From Dehalococcoidia bacterium (GTDB lineage Bacteria > Chloroflexota > Dehalococcoidia > Lucifugimonadales > SHYT01): a stretch of DNA of 64,000 nt. The position numbers and the translations under genes are program-made. Below are positions 21,360-30,282 of the stretch, one piece after another. The notes under the pieces are model-generated. The model worked only from the letters and a program-made list of their open reading frames with translations. It did no database searches and had not been told where the DNA came from. The stretch is taken from assembly GCA_009693055.1 (NCBI GenBank), contig SHYA01000001.1, positions 248,001-312,000 of the forward strand. Reading direction: 5' to 3'. Position 1 is the first letter of the stretch, and each line of letters starts with the position of its first letter.

Positions 21360-23588
21360 ATGGCGGCAACCATCGAGTCGCTCGTTGAGAAAGCGGACTC
21401 CTACCTGCAACCAGACAAGGCGCGGCTGGTGCGGGAGGCGTACGAGTTCGCCCGCGCGTGCCACGAAGGCCAGAAACGCCTCTCCGGCGAGCCGTACATC
21501 TCCCATCCTCTTGAGACCGCCCTCATCCTTTCCGACCTGTCCCTGGACGCCGATACGCTGGCCGCCGCCCTGCTCCACGACGTGATTGAGGACTGCGGCG
21601 TGAGCAAGGAGGACCTGGCCGCCAAGTTTGGCGCCCAGGTCGCAACCCTGGTGGACGGCGTGACTAAGCTGGCGCATCTGGAGTTGCACCAGGGTGCAGT
21701 CCAGGCGGCTGTCGGCAAGGACGGCAAGCGGGCTGGCGAGCACCTTCAGGCTCAGGCGGAGAGCCTCCGCAAGATGCTCGTGGCCATGGCGCAAGACATC
21801 CGCGTGGTGCTCATCAAGCTGGCGGACCGGCTGCACAACATGCGCACCCTAGAGGCGCAGCCGCTGGAGCGGCGCGTGGCCATCGCCCAGGAGACGCTGG
21901 ATATCTACGCCCCGCTGGCGCATCGCCTGGGGATCTGGGACCTCAAGTGGCAGCTTGAAGACCTTGCCTTCCGGCACCTGCAGCCGGAGGAATACCGGCA
22001 CGTCGCCCGGCTGCTGGCGACGAAGCGGGCGGAGCGCGAGGCCTACATGGACCAGGCGTGCCGCCAGTTGCAGGAGGCGCTTCGACAGGAGGGCGTTACC
22101 GCGGAGGTGTACGGCAGGCCGAAGCACCTATACAGCGTGTACCGGAAGGTGCAGAAGTACGCGGAGCTGGGCAAGGATTTTGACGAGATCTACGACCTGT
22201 ACGCCTTGCGGGTGCTGGTGAAGCCGCAGGCCGACTGCTACAACGCCCTGGGCGTCGTTCACACGCGCTGGCGCCCGATGCCCGGCCAGTTTGACGACTA
22301 CATCGCCAACCCAAAGGCCAACCGGTACCAGGCCCTGCACACCACCGTGATGGGTGAAGGGGGCACGCCGTTTGAGGTGCAGATCCGGACGTCCGAGATG
22401 CACCAGGTCGCAGAGTACGGCGTCGCGGCCCACTGGCGGTACAAGGAGGGGAGCGCTGGAAAAGACCCGCACTTTGAGGAGAAGATGACCTGGCTCCGGC
22501 AGCTCCTGGAGTGGCAGCGTGAGGTGGCGGGGGCGGGGGCCGAGGAGTTCGTGGAGTCGCTCAAGACCGACCTGTTCCGCGACCAGGTCTTTGTGTACAC
22601 GCCAGGGGGGGACATCAAGGAGCTGCCCGTGGGGGCGACACCGCTGGACTTCGCTTACTTGGTGCACACCGACCTGGGGCACCGGTGCATCGGCGCCAAG
22701 GTCAACGGGCGCCTGGTGTCGCTGGACCACCAGCTCCAGAACGGCGACACGGTGGAGATCATGACCAGCAAGCTGGCGCGCGGGCCCAGCCTGGACTGGC
22801 TCAACCCGGAGCTGGGATTTCTGCGGACCGCCTCCGCCATGGGGAAGGCGCGGCAGTGGTTCCGCCGCCAGGAGCGCGCCGCGAGCCTGGAGCGCGGCAA
22901 AGACCTGCTCCAGCGGGAGCTGAGACGGCTTGGCCTGCATCATGCGGAAGCCGAGGTCGCGCGCCTGCTCCGGTACGATAACCCCGAGACGCTGCTGGAG
23001 GAGCTTGGCAACGGCACGCTGGGCATCGGCAAGGTGTCCTCTCGGCTGACGGCCGGCGAGGAGTCCGCGCAAATACCAACGGTCAAGCCGACGGTGGAGC
23101 CGACCCGCACGCCGCGCGGCATCCGCGTGCTGGGGGTTGGCGACCTGCTCACCCGCATCGCGCGGTGCTGCTCGCCGCTTCCCGGCGACGAGATTGCCGG
23201 GTATATCACCCGGGGCGCGGGCGTCACGGTGCACCGCAAGAGCTGCCCGAACATCGCGAACGAGGACGAGCCGGAGCGTGTTGTGCCCGTGACGTGGGGC
23301 CCGTCCAAGGACATGTACGCGGTCACAGTCGGCGTCGCGGCGTGGGACCGGGTGGGCCTGCTGCGGGACATCACCACGCTCGTTGCCGCCGAGGGGGTGA
23401 ACATCACCTCCTCGTTGGTGGAGACGGTACCGGACGGGACGGCGCTGATCACGCTCTCCCTGGAGACCACCGGCATCGCGCAGCTCCGCAAGCTGTTCAC
23501 CAAGCTGGAAACGGTCAAGGGCGTGACCAGCGTGGCGAGGGCAGGCGCGGCCGCGCCCGCAAAGACGAAGGGCTCGGGGCGCGGGTAG
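21360..23588 (+). CDS. relA: RelA/SpoT bifunctional (p)ppGpp synthetase/hydrolase
   Basis: HD site LLHDVIEDCGV, YDLYALRVLV, PKANRYQALHTTVMG, TGS domain VYTPGGDIKELPVGATPLDFAY, C-terminal ACT. Confidence 0.96.
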   Translation: MAATIESLVEKADSYLQPDKARLVREAYEFARACHEGQKRLSGEPYISHPLETALILSDLSLDADTLAAALLHDVIEDCGVSKEDLAAKFGAQVATLVDGVTKLAHLELHQGAVQAAVGKDGKRAGEHLQAQAESLRKMLVAMAQDIRVVLIKLADRLHNMRTLEAQPLERRVAIAQETLDIYAPLAHRLGIWDLKWQLEDLAFRHLQPEEYRHVARLLATKRAEREAYMDQACRQLQEALRQEGVTAEVYGRPKHLYSVYRKVQKYAELGKDFDEIYDLYALRVLVKPQADCYNALGVVHTRWRPMPGQFDDYIANPKANRYQALHTTVMGEGGTPFEVQIRTSEMHQVAEYGVAAHWRYKEGSAGKDPHFEEKMTWLRQLLEWQREVAGAGAEEFVESLKTDLFRDQVFVYTPGGDIKELPVGATPLDFAYLVHTDLGHRCIGAKVNGRLVSLDHQLQNGDTVEIMTSKLARGPSLDWLNPELGFLRTASAMGKARQWFRRQERAASLERGKDLLQRELRRLGLHHAEAEVARLLRYDNPETLLEELGNGTLGIGKVSSRLTAGEESAQIPTVKPTVEPTRTPRGIRVLGVGDLLTRIARCCSPLPGDEIAGYITRGAGVTVHRKSCPNIANEDEPERVVPVTWGPSKDMYAVTVGVAAWDRVGLLRDITTLVAAEGVNITSSLVETVPDGTALITLSLETTGIAQLRKLFTKLETVKGVTSVARAGAAAPAKTKGSGRG

Positions 23589-23706
23589 AGGTGGGAGAGG
23601 CTGAACGGCGCCTGTGCTATACTGCGTCCCGCGTGGTTTTCAATTGGCTGGGCCCGTGAGTACCCTGCCCCGCAGCACGTTCCCAGGCTCATTTTGAGGA
23701 GGCATT

Positions 23707-23967
23707 GTGCCAAGCGACAAGTCGCACCGTGTGTCCGTGAACAAGGCCGCACAGAACAAAATTGTCCGAAGCGCGGCCCGCACGGCCCAGAAGAAGGGCC
23801 TCTTGGCGGCCCAAGAAGCCAGTCCCAGCGCCGCGGCTGACGTGAAAACGGCGATCGCCGCAATGGACCGCGCCGCGCGCAAGGGGATCGTCCACCGGAA
23901 CAAGGCGGCCCGCGCCAAGTCGCAGCTCATGCGCGCCCTTAACGCCGGCCAGTCCAAAAGCGCCTAA
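23707..23967 (+). CDS. rpsT: 30S ribosomal protein S20
   Basis: 86 aa; MDRAARKGIVHRNKAARAKSQLMRALN. Confidence 0.92.
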   Translation: MPSDKSHRVSVNKAAQNKIVRSAARTAQKKGLLAAQEASPSAAADVKTAIAAMDRAARKGIVHRNKAARAKSQLMRALNAGQSKSA

Positions 23968-24067
23968 CTCGCCTTCAGGCGTCTTCCCCAGCGGTGCGTA
24001 GGACAGGCGTGCGTTCGTGCGTTGGCTCTGATGATTTGGGGTTTGGGGAGGGCGGAGCAGGGAGCAG

Positions 24068-24517
24068 ATGGCCAAGCCACGGAAGCACGCGGTCGCCCTG
24101 GTCATTCTCAAGCCGCGAAGCGCCAGGTTAGCGCTCGTCGTGCTCCGCCCCGCGGACGATGAAGAGTTGCCTGGGATTTGGGGGCTGCCCGCCGGGTCGG
24201 TGAAACGGGACGAGACACCCGAGGCCGCCGCTCTGCGCGTGGGCCGCGAGAAGCTGGGCCTCGTCCTCCGGCTCAAACGCCCCCTTGCAGTTGGCGAGCA
24301 GGAGCGGCCCGCCTACACGCTGACGATGACCGTGTTCTCCGCCGAGATTGCCGCGGGCAAGCCCCCACTGCCCAACAGGCGCGGAGGTCCTGCGGTCACG
24401 ATGTACGAGGACTGGCGGTGGGCGGAGGACGGCGTTCTCCAGGAGGGGGCGATGCGCGGCTCCCTCTGCTGTCAGCTCTACCTTCAGCACCGGCGCCAGG
24501 CCGCAGCCCCTTCGTGA
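24068..24517 (+). CDS. Nudix-fold protein with degenerate Nudix box
   Basis: LPGIWGLPAGSVKRDETPEAAALRVGREKLGL. Confidence 0.65.
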   Translation: MAKPRKHAVALVILKPRSARLALVVLRPADDEELPGIWGLPAGSVKRDETPEAAALRVGREKLGLVLRLKRPLAVGEQERPAYTLTMTVFSAEIAAGKPPLPNRRGGPAVTMYEDWRWAEDGVLQEGAMRGSLCCQLYLQHRRQAAAPS

Positions 24518-24584
24518 TAGAGTCGTAACGACAACCTGGCTTTCCAGGCGCCGCGCACCGGTCCACCGAGGGGGCAACGATTCC

Positions 24585-25784
24585 GTGCAGCCGCTTGTCG
24601 CCGTCCACTACTTCCACGAGATCGCGCTGAAGGGCGGGAACCGCCGCATGTTCGTGCGGCAGGCGGCGGGTAACCTTAGGCGGGCCATTGTGGGGACAGG
24701 CTCGCGAATGATCGCGAGCGCCGAGATGAGCGCCAACCTTTCGTATCCGGGCGATGAGCGCTGGGCGGCTCCGGACGGGCTGAAGGAGCGGCTGGAGCAC
24801 GTCATCGGTGTGGAGCGTTTCGCGCGCGCCTACCCCGTCTCCGCGAGCATGGACGCCATCCGCGAGGGGGTGCGCGAACTCCTTCGCGGGCGCGAGTTGC
24901 CCGAGAGCTTTCGCATCAGCGCAAGCCGCGCGGACAAGGCGTTCCCGGTGACCTCTCCCGACATGAACGTGCAGCTTGGCGACATGGTCCGCCGCGAGAC
25001 GGGGATGAAGGTGGACCTTGAGCAGCCAGGGCTGAACGTCCATGTCCTGGTGCGGGCGGGAGCCGCCTACCTGTCGTTGGAGGAGTTCCGCGGCCTGGGG
25101 GGGATGCCCGTGGGGGTGAGCGGCAACGTGGTCGCGCTCCTGTCAGGGGGCATCGACTCGCCCGTGGCGGCCTTCCAGACGATGCTGCGCGGCTGCCACG
25201 TCACCCTCGTCCACTTCCACAGCTTCCCGCTGGTGGCGGGAACGTCGCGGGAGAAGGCGAAGGAGCTGGCGGAGATGCTCACCCGCTACCAGTTCTTCTC
25301 GCGGATGTACCTCGTGTCGCTGGCGGATATCCAGAAGCGCATCTTGGTAGCCGCGCCTCAGGACTACCGGGTGGTGCTGTACCGGCGCTTCATGCTGCGG
25401 ATCGCGGAGGCGCTGGCGTTAGAGGAGGGGGCGCTGGCGCTGGTGACGGGCGACAGCGTGGGCCAGGTGAGCTCACAGACGCTGGAGAACATGCTCGCCA
25501 TCAACGCAGTGATGAAGCGGCTGCCGGTGCTGAGGCCGTTCGTCACGGCGGACAAGGAAGAGATTGTGCGGCACGCGCGGCGCCTCGGCACGTACGAGAC
25601 GTCCATCCAGCCGGACGAGGACTGCTGCTCGCTGTTCGTGCCGCCGCACCCGGTGACGCGCGCCACGCCAGAGCTGGCCGCTGCAGCGGAGGCGTCGCTG
25701 GATGTGGACGCGCTCGTGCGCGAGGCGATCGCGGGCGCGGAGCGGTGGGAGGCCAAGTGGCCCCGACCTGCCGGGGAGCGGTAG
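24585..25784 (+). CDS. thiI: tRNA sulfurtransferase ThiI
   Basis: GTG start; THUMP region; PP-loop VVALLSGGIDSPVAAFQTMLRG; LVTGDSVGQVSSQTLENM. Confidence 0.94.
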   Translation: MQPLVAVHYFHEIALKGGNRRMFVRQAAGNLRRAIVGTGSRMIASAEMSANLSYPGDERWAAPDGLKERLEHVIGVERFARAYPVSASMDAIREGVRELLRGRELPESFRISASRADKAFPVTSPDMNVQLGDMVRRETGMKVDLEQPGLNVHVLVRAGAAYLSLEEFRGLGGMPVGVSGNVVALLSGGIDSPVAAFQTMLRGCHVTLVHFHSFPLVAGTSREKAKELAEMLTRYQFFSRMYLVSLADIQKRILVAAPQDYRVVLYRRFMLRIAEALALEEGALALVTGDSVGQVSSQTLENMLAINAVMKRLPVLRPFVTADKEEIVRHARRLGTYETSIQPDEDCCSLFVPPHPVTRATPELAAAAEASLDVDALVREAIAGAERWEAKWPRPAGER

Positions 25785-25855
25785 CCGCCGCGCACCGCCT
25801 TTACGCCCGCGCCGCCCTGCGCTAAGCTACGGACAGCCCCGCTGAGGAGACCGCC

Positions 25856-27175
25856 GTGACGTTCAAGGCGCCCCGTGGCACTAAAGACCTTCTCCCGGAG
25901 CAGCAGCCCCTCTGGCGGCACGTAGAGCAGACTGCGCAGGGGGTGGCGCGCCGCTTTGGGTACCAGCGGATAGATACGCCGATGTTTGAGGACGCGCACC
26001 TGTTTGTCCGCGGCGTCGGCCAGGGGACCGACATCGTGGAGAAGGAGATGTACGTCTTCAAGGACCGCAGCGACGACGAGCTGGCGCTGCGCCCTGAGGG
26101 CACCGCCCCGGTGTGCCGCGCCTACCTGGAGCACGGGATGGCCTCGCTGCCGCAGCCCGTCCGGCTCTACTACGTCTGCCCCATCTTCCGCTACGAGCGG
26201 CCCCAGGCCGGGCGCTACCGCCAGCATCACCAGTTCGGCGTGGAGGCGATCGGCGACGCCGACCCCGCCGTGGACGCGGAGGTGATTGAGCTGGGCTGGC
26301 GGCTGGTGGAACAGCTTGGGTTGAAGGACCTGTCGCTCGTGATGAACGGCATCGGCGACAAGGCGTGCCGCCCCGCGTACCTGGAGTCGCTGCGGGCGCA
26401 CTACGGCACGCGCCTGAGCGAGGTGTGCCCCGACTGCAAGCTCCGCTACGAGAAGAACATCCTGCGCACGCTGGACTGCAAACGGACGGACTTCAAGTGC
26501 CAGGAGGCGGCGGATACCGCGCCCCGCATCGCGGAGCGCCTCTGCGACGCGTGCCGCGAGCACTGGATGCAACTCACGCAGTACATCGGGGCGCTGGGCA
26601 TCCCGTACCGGGTGGAGCACCGGCTGGTGCGCGGCCTGGACTACTACACACGCACCGTGTTTGAAATCCAGCCCCGCGAGGAAGGCGCCCAGAGCACCAT
26701 CCTGGCGGGAGGCCGCTACGACGGGCTCATTGAAGAGCTGGGCGGCAGGCCCACGCCGGGCATCGGGTTTGGGACGGGGATTGAGCGGCTGGTCGCCAAC
26801 CTCCAGCGGTCAGCCGAAGGTGGAGACAAGCAGGTGACCGCCCCCGCGCCGGACACGCTCGTGGCCTACCTGGGCGCGACGGCCAAGGAGCAGGCGCTCA
26901 AGCTCGCGTCGGAGCTGCGGCGGCAGGGCGCGAACGTGGTGCTGGCGCCGGCGGGCAAGAGCCTGAAGGGCCAGATGCGCCACGCCTCCGCGCTGGGCGC
27001 GCGCGCAGTCCTCATCCTCGGCGACGAGGAGCTGGCGTCCGGCACCGTCACCTTCAAGGACATGGCGAGCGGCGAGCAGAAGCGGGTGCCGCGGGCGGAG
27101 GTGGGGGAGGCCCTTAAAGACCTCACCCCTCTCCATACAATGGAGAGGGGTAATGAGCATGGACAAGGAACGTAA
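25856..27175 (+). CDS. hisS: Histidyl-tRNA synthetase
   Basis: RGTKDLLPEQ, RPEGTAPVCRAYLEHG, RYERPQAGRYRQHHQFGVEAIG, GLDYYTRTVFEI, AGGRYDGL. Confidence 0.96.
   Translation: MTFKAPRGTKDLLPEQQPLWRHVEQTAQGVARRFGYQRIDTPMFEDAHLFVRGVGQGTDIVEKEMYVFKDRSDDELALRPEGTAPVCRAYLEHGMASLPQPVRLYYVCPIFRYERPQAGRYRQHHQFGVEAIGDADPAVDAEVIELGWRLVEQLGLKDLSLVMNGIGDKACRPAYLESLRAHYGTRLSEVCPDCKLRYEKNILRTLDCKRTDFKCQEAADTAPRIAERLCDACREHWMQLTQYIGALGIPYRVEHRLVRGLDYYTRTVFEIQPREEGAQSTILAGGRYDGLIEELGGRPTPGIGFGTGIERLVANLQRSAEGGDKQVTAPAPDTLVAYLGATAKEQALKLASELRRQGANVVLAPAGKSLKGQMRHASALGARAVLILGDEELASGTVTFKDMASGEQKRVPRAEVGEALKDLTPLHTMERGNEHGQGT
27126..27150. repeat. Palindromic element CCCCTCTCCAT-ACA-ATGGAGAGGGG at hisS 3' end
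   Basis: 11-bp perfect stem, 3-nt loop. Confidence 0.75.
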
Positions 27176-27188
27176 GCATCCAAAAGCA

Positions 27189-27290
27189 GGACCGTGGTGC
27201 TCATCCTGGGTGGGAACGAGAGGGCGTCGGGGGCGGTGAGTGTGAAGAGCCTGTGACAAGGGAGCAAACGCGGGTGGGGCGGGAGGAGGC
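27189..27290 (+). pseudogene. Degenerate duplicate of hisS C-terminal segment
   Basis: Translation RTVVLILGGNERASGAVSVKSL*QGSKR versus HisS RAVLILGDEELASGTVTFKDMASGEQKR. Confidence 0.5.
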
Positions 27291-27334
27291 GAGGCTGCGC
27301 GGCTTACCTCAAGTGGGAGGCACCCCATCCCGTT

Positions 27335-27357
27335 CGCCCTGAGCCTGTCGAAGGGCG
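27335..27357 (-). repeat. CCTTCGACA-family palindromic repeat
   Basis: CGCCCTGAGCCTGTCGAAGGGCG. Confidence 0.8.
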
Positions 27358-27378
27358 TCAGAACAGTGAGGACACGCC

Positions 27379-27720
27379 ATGAGTTTCCGGGCCTACATCC
27401 TGCTGTGTGCTGATAATTCGTACTACACCGGCCACACTGACAACCTTGAAACGCGAGTCGTTGCTCATGAGCGCGGAGAGATCCCTGGGTATACGTTCAC
27501 TCGGAGGCTTGTCCATTTAGCTTTCGCCCAGGATGTTCCTACGCGAGCGGAAGCTATTTCGGCGGAGCGGCAGATAAAGGGTTGGGGTCAACGAAAGAAG
27601 GAAGCGTTGATTAAGGGCGAGTGGGAACGGTTGCCGGAGTTGGCCAAGTCCTCATTTGGAACGCGGAAGGTGATTACAAAGCAAGGACACCCTTCGACAA
27701 GCTCAGGGCGAACGGAATAA
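27379..27720 (+). CDS. Small GIY-YIG endonuclease family protein
   Basis: YILLCADNSYYTGHTDNLETRVVAHERGE...AISAERQIKGWGQRKKEALIKGEWERL; C-terminus HPSTSSGRTE encoded by the repeat. Confidence 0.9.
   Translation: MSFRAYILLCADNSYYTGHTDNLETRVVAHERGEIPGYTFTRRLVHLAFAQDVPTRAEAISAERQIKGWGQRKKEALIKGEWERLPELAKSSFGTRKVITKQGHPSTSSGRTE
27690..27710 (+). repeat. CCTTCGACA-family palindromic repeat (inverted relative to 27335)
   Basis: CCCTTCGACAAGCTCAGGGCG. Confidence 0.8.
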
Positions 27721-27808
27721 GGGCGCACCGCCTTACAATTAAGATGGCTTCCACCAGACCACCGTGGACTTGACACCTCCATTTGTCTGAAGTCGTTCAA
27801 ACACATTT

Positions 27809-27833
27809 CCCCTCTCCACATGGTGGAGAGGGG
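27809..27833. repeat. Palindromic element CCCCTCTCCAC-ATG-GTGGAGAGGGG
   Basis: 11-bp perfect stem, 3-nt loop, flanked by TTAGGGGTGAGG. Confidence 0.75.
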
Positions 27834-27859
27834 TTAGGGGTGAGGTTCAAAAGATACCA

Positions 27860-30190
27860 ATGACAGAAACCCACCAGCAAACAACTGACGGAGCGACTGC
27901 TTCCCCCGCCCTCGCCCTCCTCGCCGGCCTCAACCCGGCGCAGCGGGAGGCGGTGGAGCACCTGGAGGGGCCGCTGCTCATCGTGGCGGGGCCCGGCTCC
28001 GGCAAGACGCGCGTCATCACCCACCGGATCGCGTACCTGGTGCGCATCGTGGGCGTGAGCCCGCACCGGGTCTGCGCCGTCACGTTCACGAACAAGGCGG
28101 CCAAGGAGATGCGCGAGCGGCTGGCGCGGCTGCTCGGTCCCGACCTGTCGGGGCGGCTGACCGCGGGGACGTTCCACGCGCTCTGCGCCCGGATATTGCG
28201 GCGAGACGGCGCGGCCATCGGCCTCTCGCGTGACTTCGTCATCTACGACACGGACGACCAGCAGGCGGTGCTCAAGCGCGCATTTGAGGCGGAGGACGTG
28301 GACCCCAAGCGCTTCGCCGTGGGCGCGGTGCGCGCCGCGATCTCGCGCGCCAAGGCGCAGCTCATCGGCGTGGAGGCGTTCGGCAACCAGGCCGCGTCGC
28401 CGTACGACCACGTCGTGCACCGGGTGTACGCCCGCTACCAGGCGATGCTTGTCCAGAGCCAGGCGGTGGACTTTGACGACCTGCTGTACAAGACGTACCT
28501 CCTCTTTCACGACCACCCGGAGGTGCTGGCGCGGTATCAGGAGCGGTACCTGCACCTGCTGGTGGACGAGTTCCAGGACACCAACGTGGTGCAGTACGCG
28601 CTGGCGCGGCAGCTCGCGGGCAAGTACCAGAACATCTGCGTGGTGGGCGACCCGGACCAGGCTATCTACTCGTGGCGGCACGCGGACGTGCGGAACATCC
28701 TGAACTTCCAGCGAGACTTCCCGGCGGCCAAGACGGTCCGGCTGGAGACGAACTACCGCTCCACGCCGTACCTGCTCCAGGCGGCGCAGGGGGTCATCGT
28801 GGCGAACCGGCAGCGGATTGAGAAGGCACTGGTGCCGGCCAAGAGCGGCGGCGTCCCCGTCGTGGTCACGGAGGCGTACAACGAGGAGGAGGAGGCGCAA
28901 TGGGTGGTGCGCGAGGTTGACCGGCTGCGCCGCGACGAGGGGTTCCGGTACTCGGACTGCGCCGTGCTCTATCGAGTAAACGCGCAGTCGCGCCCGTTTG
29001 AGGAGGCGTGCCTGCGCTACGGCATCCCGTACAAGCTCGTGGGCGCGCTCCGGTTCTACCAGCGCAAGGAGGTCAAGGACGCCATCGCGTACCTGCGGCT
29101 GGCGCTGAACCCCGCGGACGAGGTGAGCCTGGCGCGCGTGCTGAGCGTCCCCCCAAGGGGCATCGGGCAGAAGACGGCGGACGAGCTGGTGCGCTGGGCC
29201 CGCTCGCAGGGGTGCTCCACGGCGGAGGCGATCCACCGGGTGGCGGGCAGCCTCACCCCTAACGCCGCTCCATATAATGGAGCGGCGGAACGAGGAGAGG
29301 GCAAGGGGGAGAGGTCAGTGGATGCGGCAGGCGAAATCCCTGTCCCTCGCACGGCCCGCGCCGCGCTCGCCCGCTTCTCTGAGCTGCTGCGCGAGATGAC
29401 GAAGGCCGCGATCAAGCTCACGCCTCTGGAGGTGCTGGATCTAGTGCTGGAGCGAGTGGGGTACAAGGAGTTTTTGCTGAAACAGCCCGCGGACGGCGCC
29501 CAGGACGGCGAGGAGCGGTGGGACAACGTCCAGGAGCTGCGCGCGCTGGCGAGTGAGTCCTCCGACCTGCCGCCGCCCGAAGGGCTGGCCACGTTCCTGG
29601 AGCGCGTCGCGTTGGTCTCCGACCAGGACAACCTCGACGAGGCGAAGGAGGGGCTGACGCTTATCACGTTGCACCAGGCGAAGGGGCTTGAGTTCCGCTC
29701 CGTGTTCCTGGTGGGGATGGAGGAGGGGCTGCTGCCGCACACGCGCTCCATGGACTCGCCGGAGGAGCTTGAGGAGGAGCGCCGCTTGTGCTACGTGGGC
29801 ATGACCCGCGCGGAGGAGCGGCTGTACCTGGTGCGGGCGTTCCGCCGCCACATGGCGGGAGGGAGCAGCGCCTCGCTGCCGTCCCGCTTTCTGCGGGACG
29901 TGCCGGTGGAGGCCATGACGCAGCCGGGGGCGCTTGCACGCACGACGCCTCAAGAGCCGCGCCTGACGCGCCGGGAGCGCGCGGCGCTGGCCGGCGAGGG
30001 GCGCCCCGCGGAGCCGCTGCCCGACAAGCCCGCCCTGCGCCCGGGCGACCACGTGCGCCACGAAAAGTTCGGCGAGGGCGTGGTGGCCAGCTTCCAGCCC
30101 TCCGGCTCCGATCACGAGGTGACGGTGGCGTTTGACCAGAACGGCGTCAAGCGGCTGTTGTACTCCGTGGCGCCGCTGGAGAAGCTGTAG
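27860..30190 (+). CDS. pcrA: UvrD/PcrA-type DNA helicase
   Basis: LNPAQREAVEHLEGPLLIVAGPGSGKTRVITHRIAYL, VDEFQDTN, VGDPDQAIYSWR, TLHQAKGLEF, C-terminal Tudor-like domain. Confidence 0.95.
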   Translation: MTETHQQTTDGATASPALALLAGLNPAQREAVEHLEGPLLIVAGPGSGKTRVITHRIAYLVRIVGVSPHRVCAVTFTNKAAKEMRERLARLLGPDLSGRLTAGTFHALCARILRRDGAAIGLSRDFVIYDTDDQQAVLKRAFEAEDVDPKRFAVGAVRAAISRAKAQLIGVEAFGNQAASPYDHVVHRVYARYQAMLVQSQAVDFDDLLYKTYLLFHDHPEVLARYQERYLHLLVDEFQDTNVVQYALARQLAGKYQNICVVGDPDQAIYSWRHADVRNILNFQRDFPAAKTVRLETNYRSTPYLLQAAQGVIVANRQRIEKALVPAKSGGVPVVVTEAYNEEEEAQWVVREVDRLRRDEGFRYSDCAVLYRVNAQSRPFEEACLRYGIPYKLVGALRFYQRKEVKDAIAYLRLALNPADEVSLARVLSVPPRGIGQKTADELVRWARSQGCSTAEAIHRVAGSLTPNAAPYNGAAERGEGKGERSVDAAGEIPVPRTARAALARFSELLREMTKAAIKLTPLEVLDLVLERVGYKEFLLKQPADGAQDGEERWDNVQELRALASESSDLPPPEGLATFLERVALVSDQDNLDEAKEGLTLITLHQAKGLEFRSVFLVGMEEGLLPHTRSMDSPEELEEERRLCYVGMTRAEERLYLVRAFRRHMAGGSSASLPSRFLRDVPVEAMTQPGALARTTPQEPRLTRRERAALAGEGRPAEPLPDKPALRPGDHVRHEKFGEGVVASFQPSGSDHEVTVAFDQNGVKRLLYSVAPLEKL
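29263..29287. repeat. Palindromic element CGCCGCTCCAT-ATA-ATGGAGCGGCG inside pcrA
   Basis: 11-bp perfect stem preceded by CCTCACCCCTAA; encodes LTPNAAPYNGAAERGEG. Confidence 0.75.
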
Positions 30191-30193
30191 AAC

Positions 30194-30277
30194 GCCAGAA
30201 GGGGCCATTGGCCCCCTCTGGACTCCCCCAGAGAAATGTTGACGGGGGAGCCCGAGGGGGCTAGAGTCCCCTCGGCG
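30194..30277. repeat. Structured intergenic repeat (second family, copy S1) between convergent helicase genes
   Basis: CCAGAAGGGGCCATTGGCCCCCTCTGGACTCCCCC ... GGGGGAGCCCGAGGGGGCTAGAGTCCCCTCGG. Confidence 0.65.
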
Positions 30278-30282
30278 TGACC

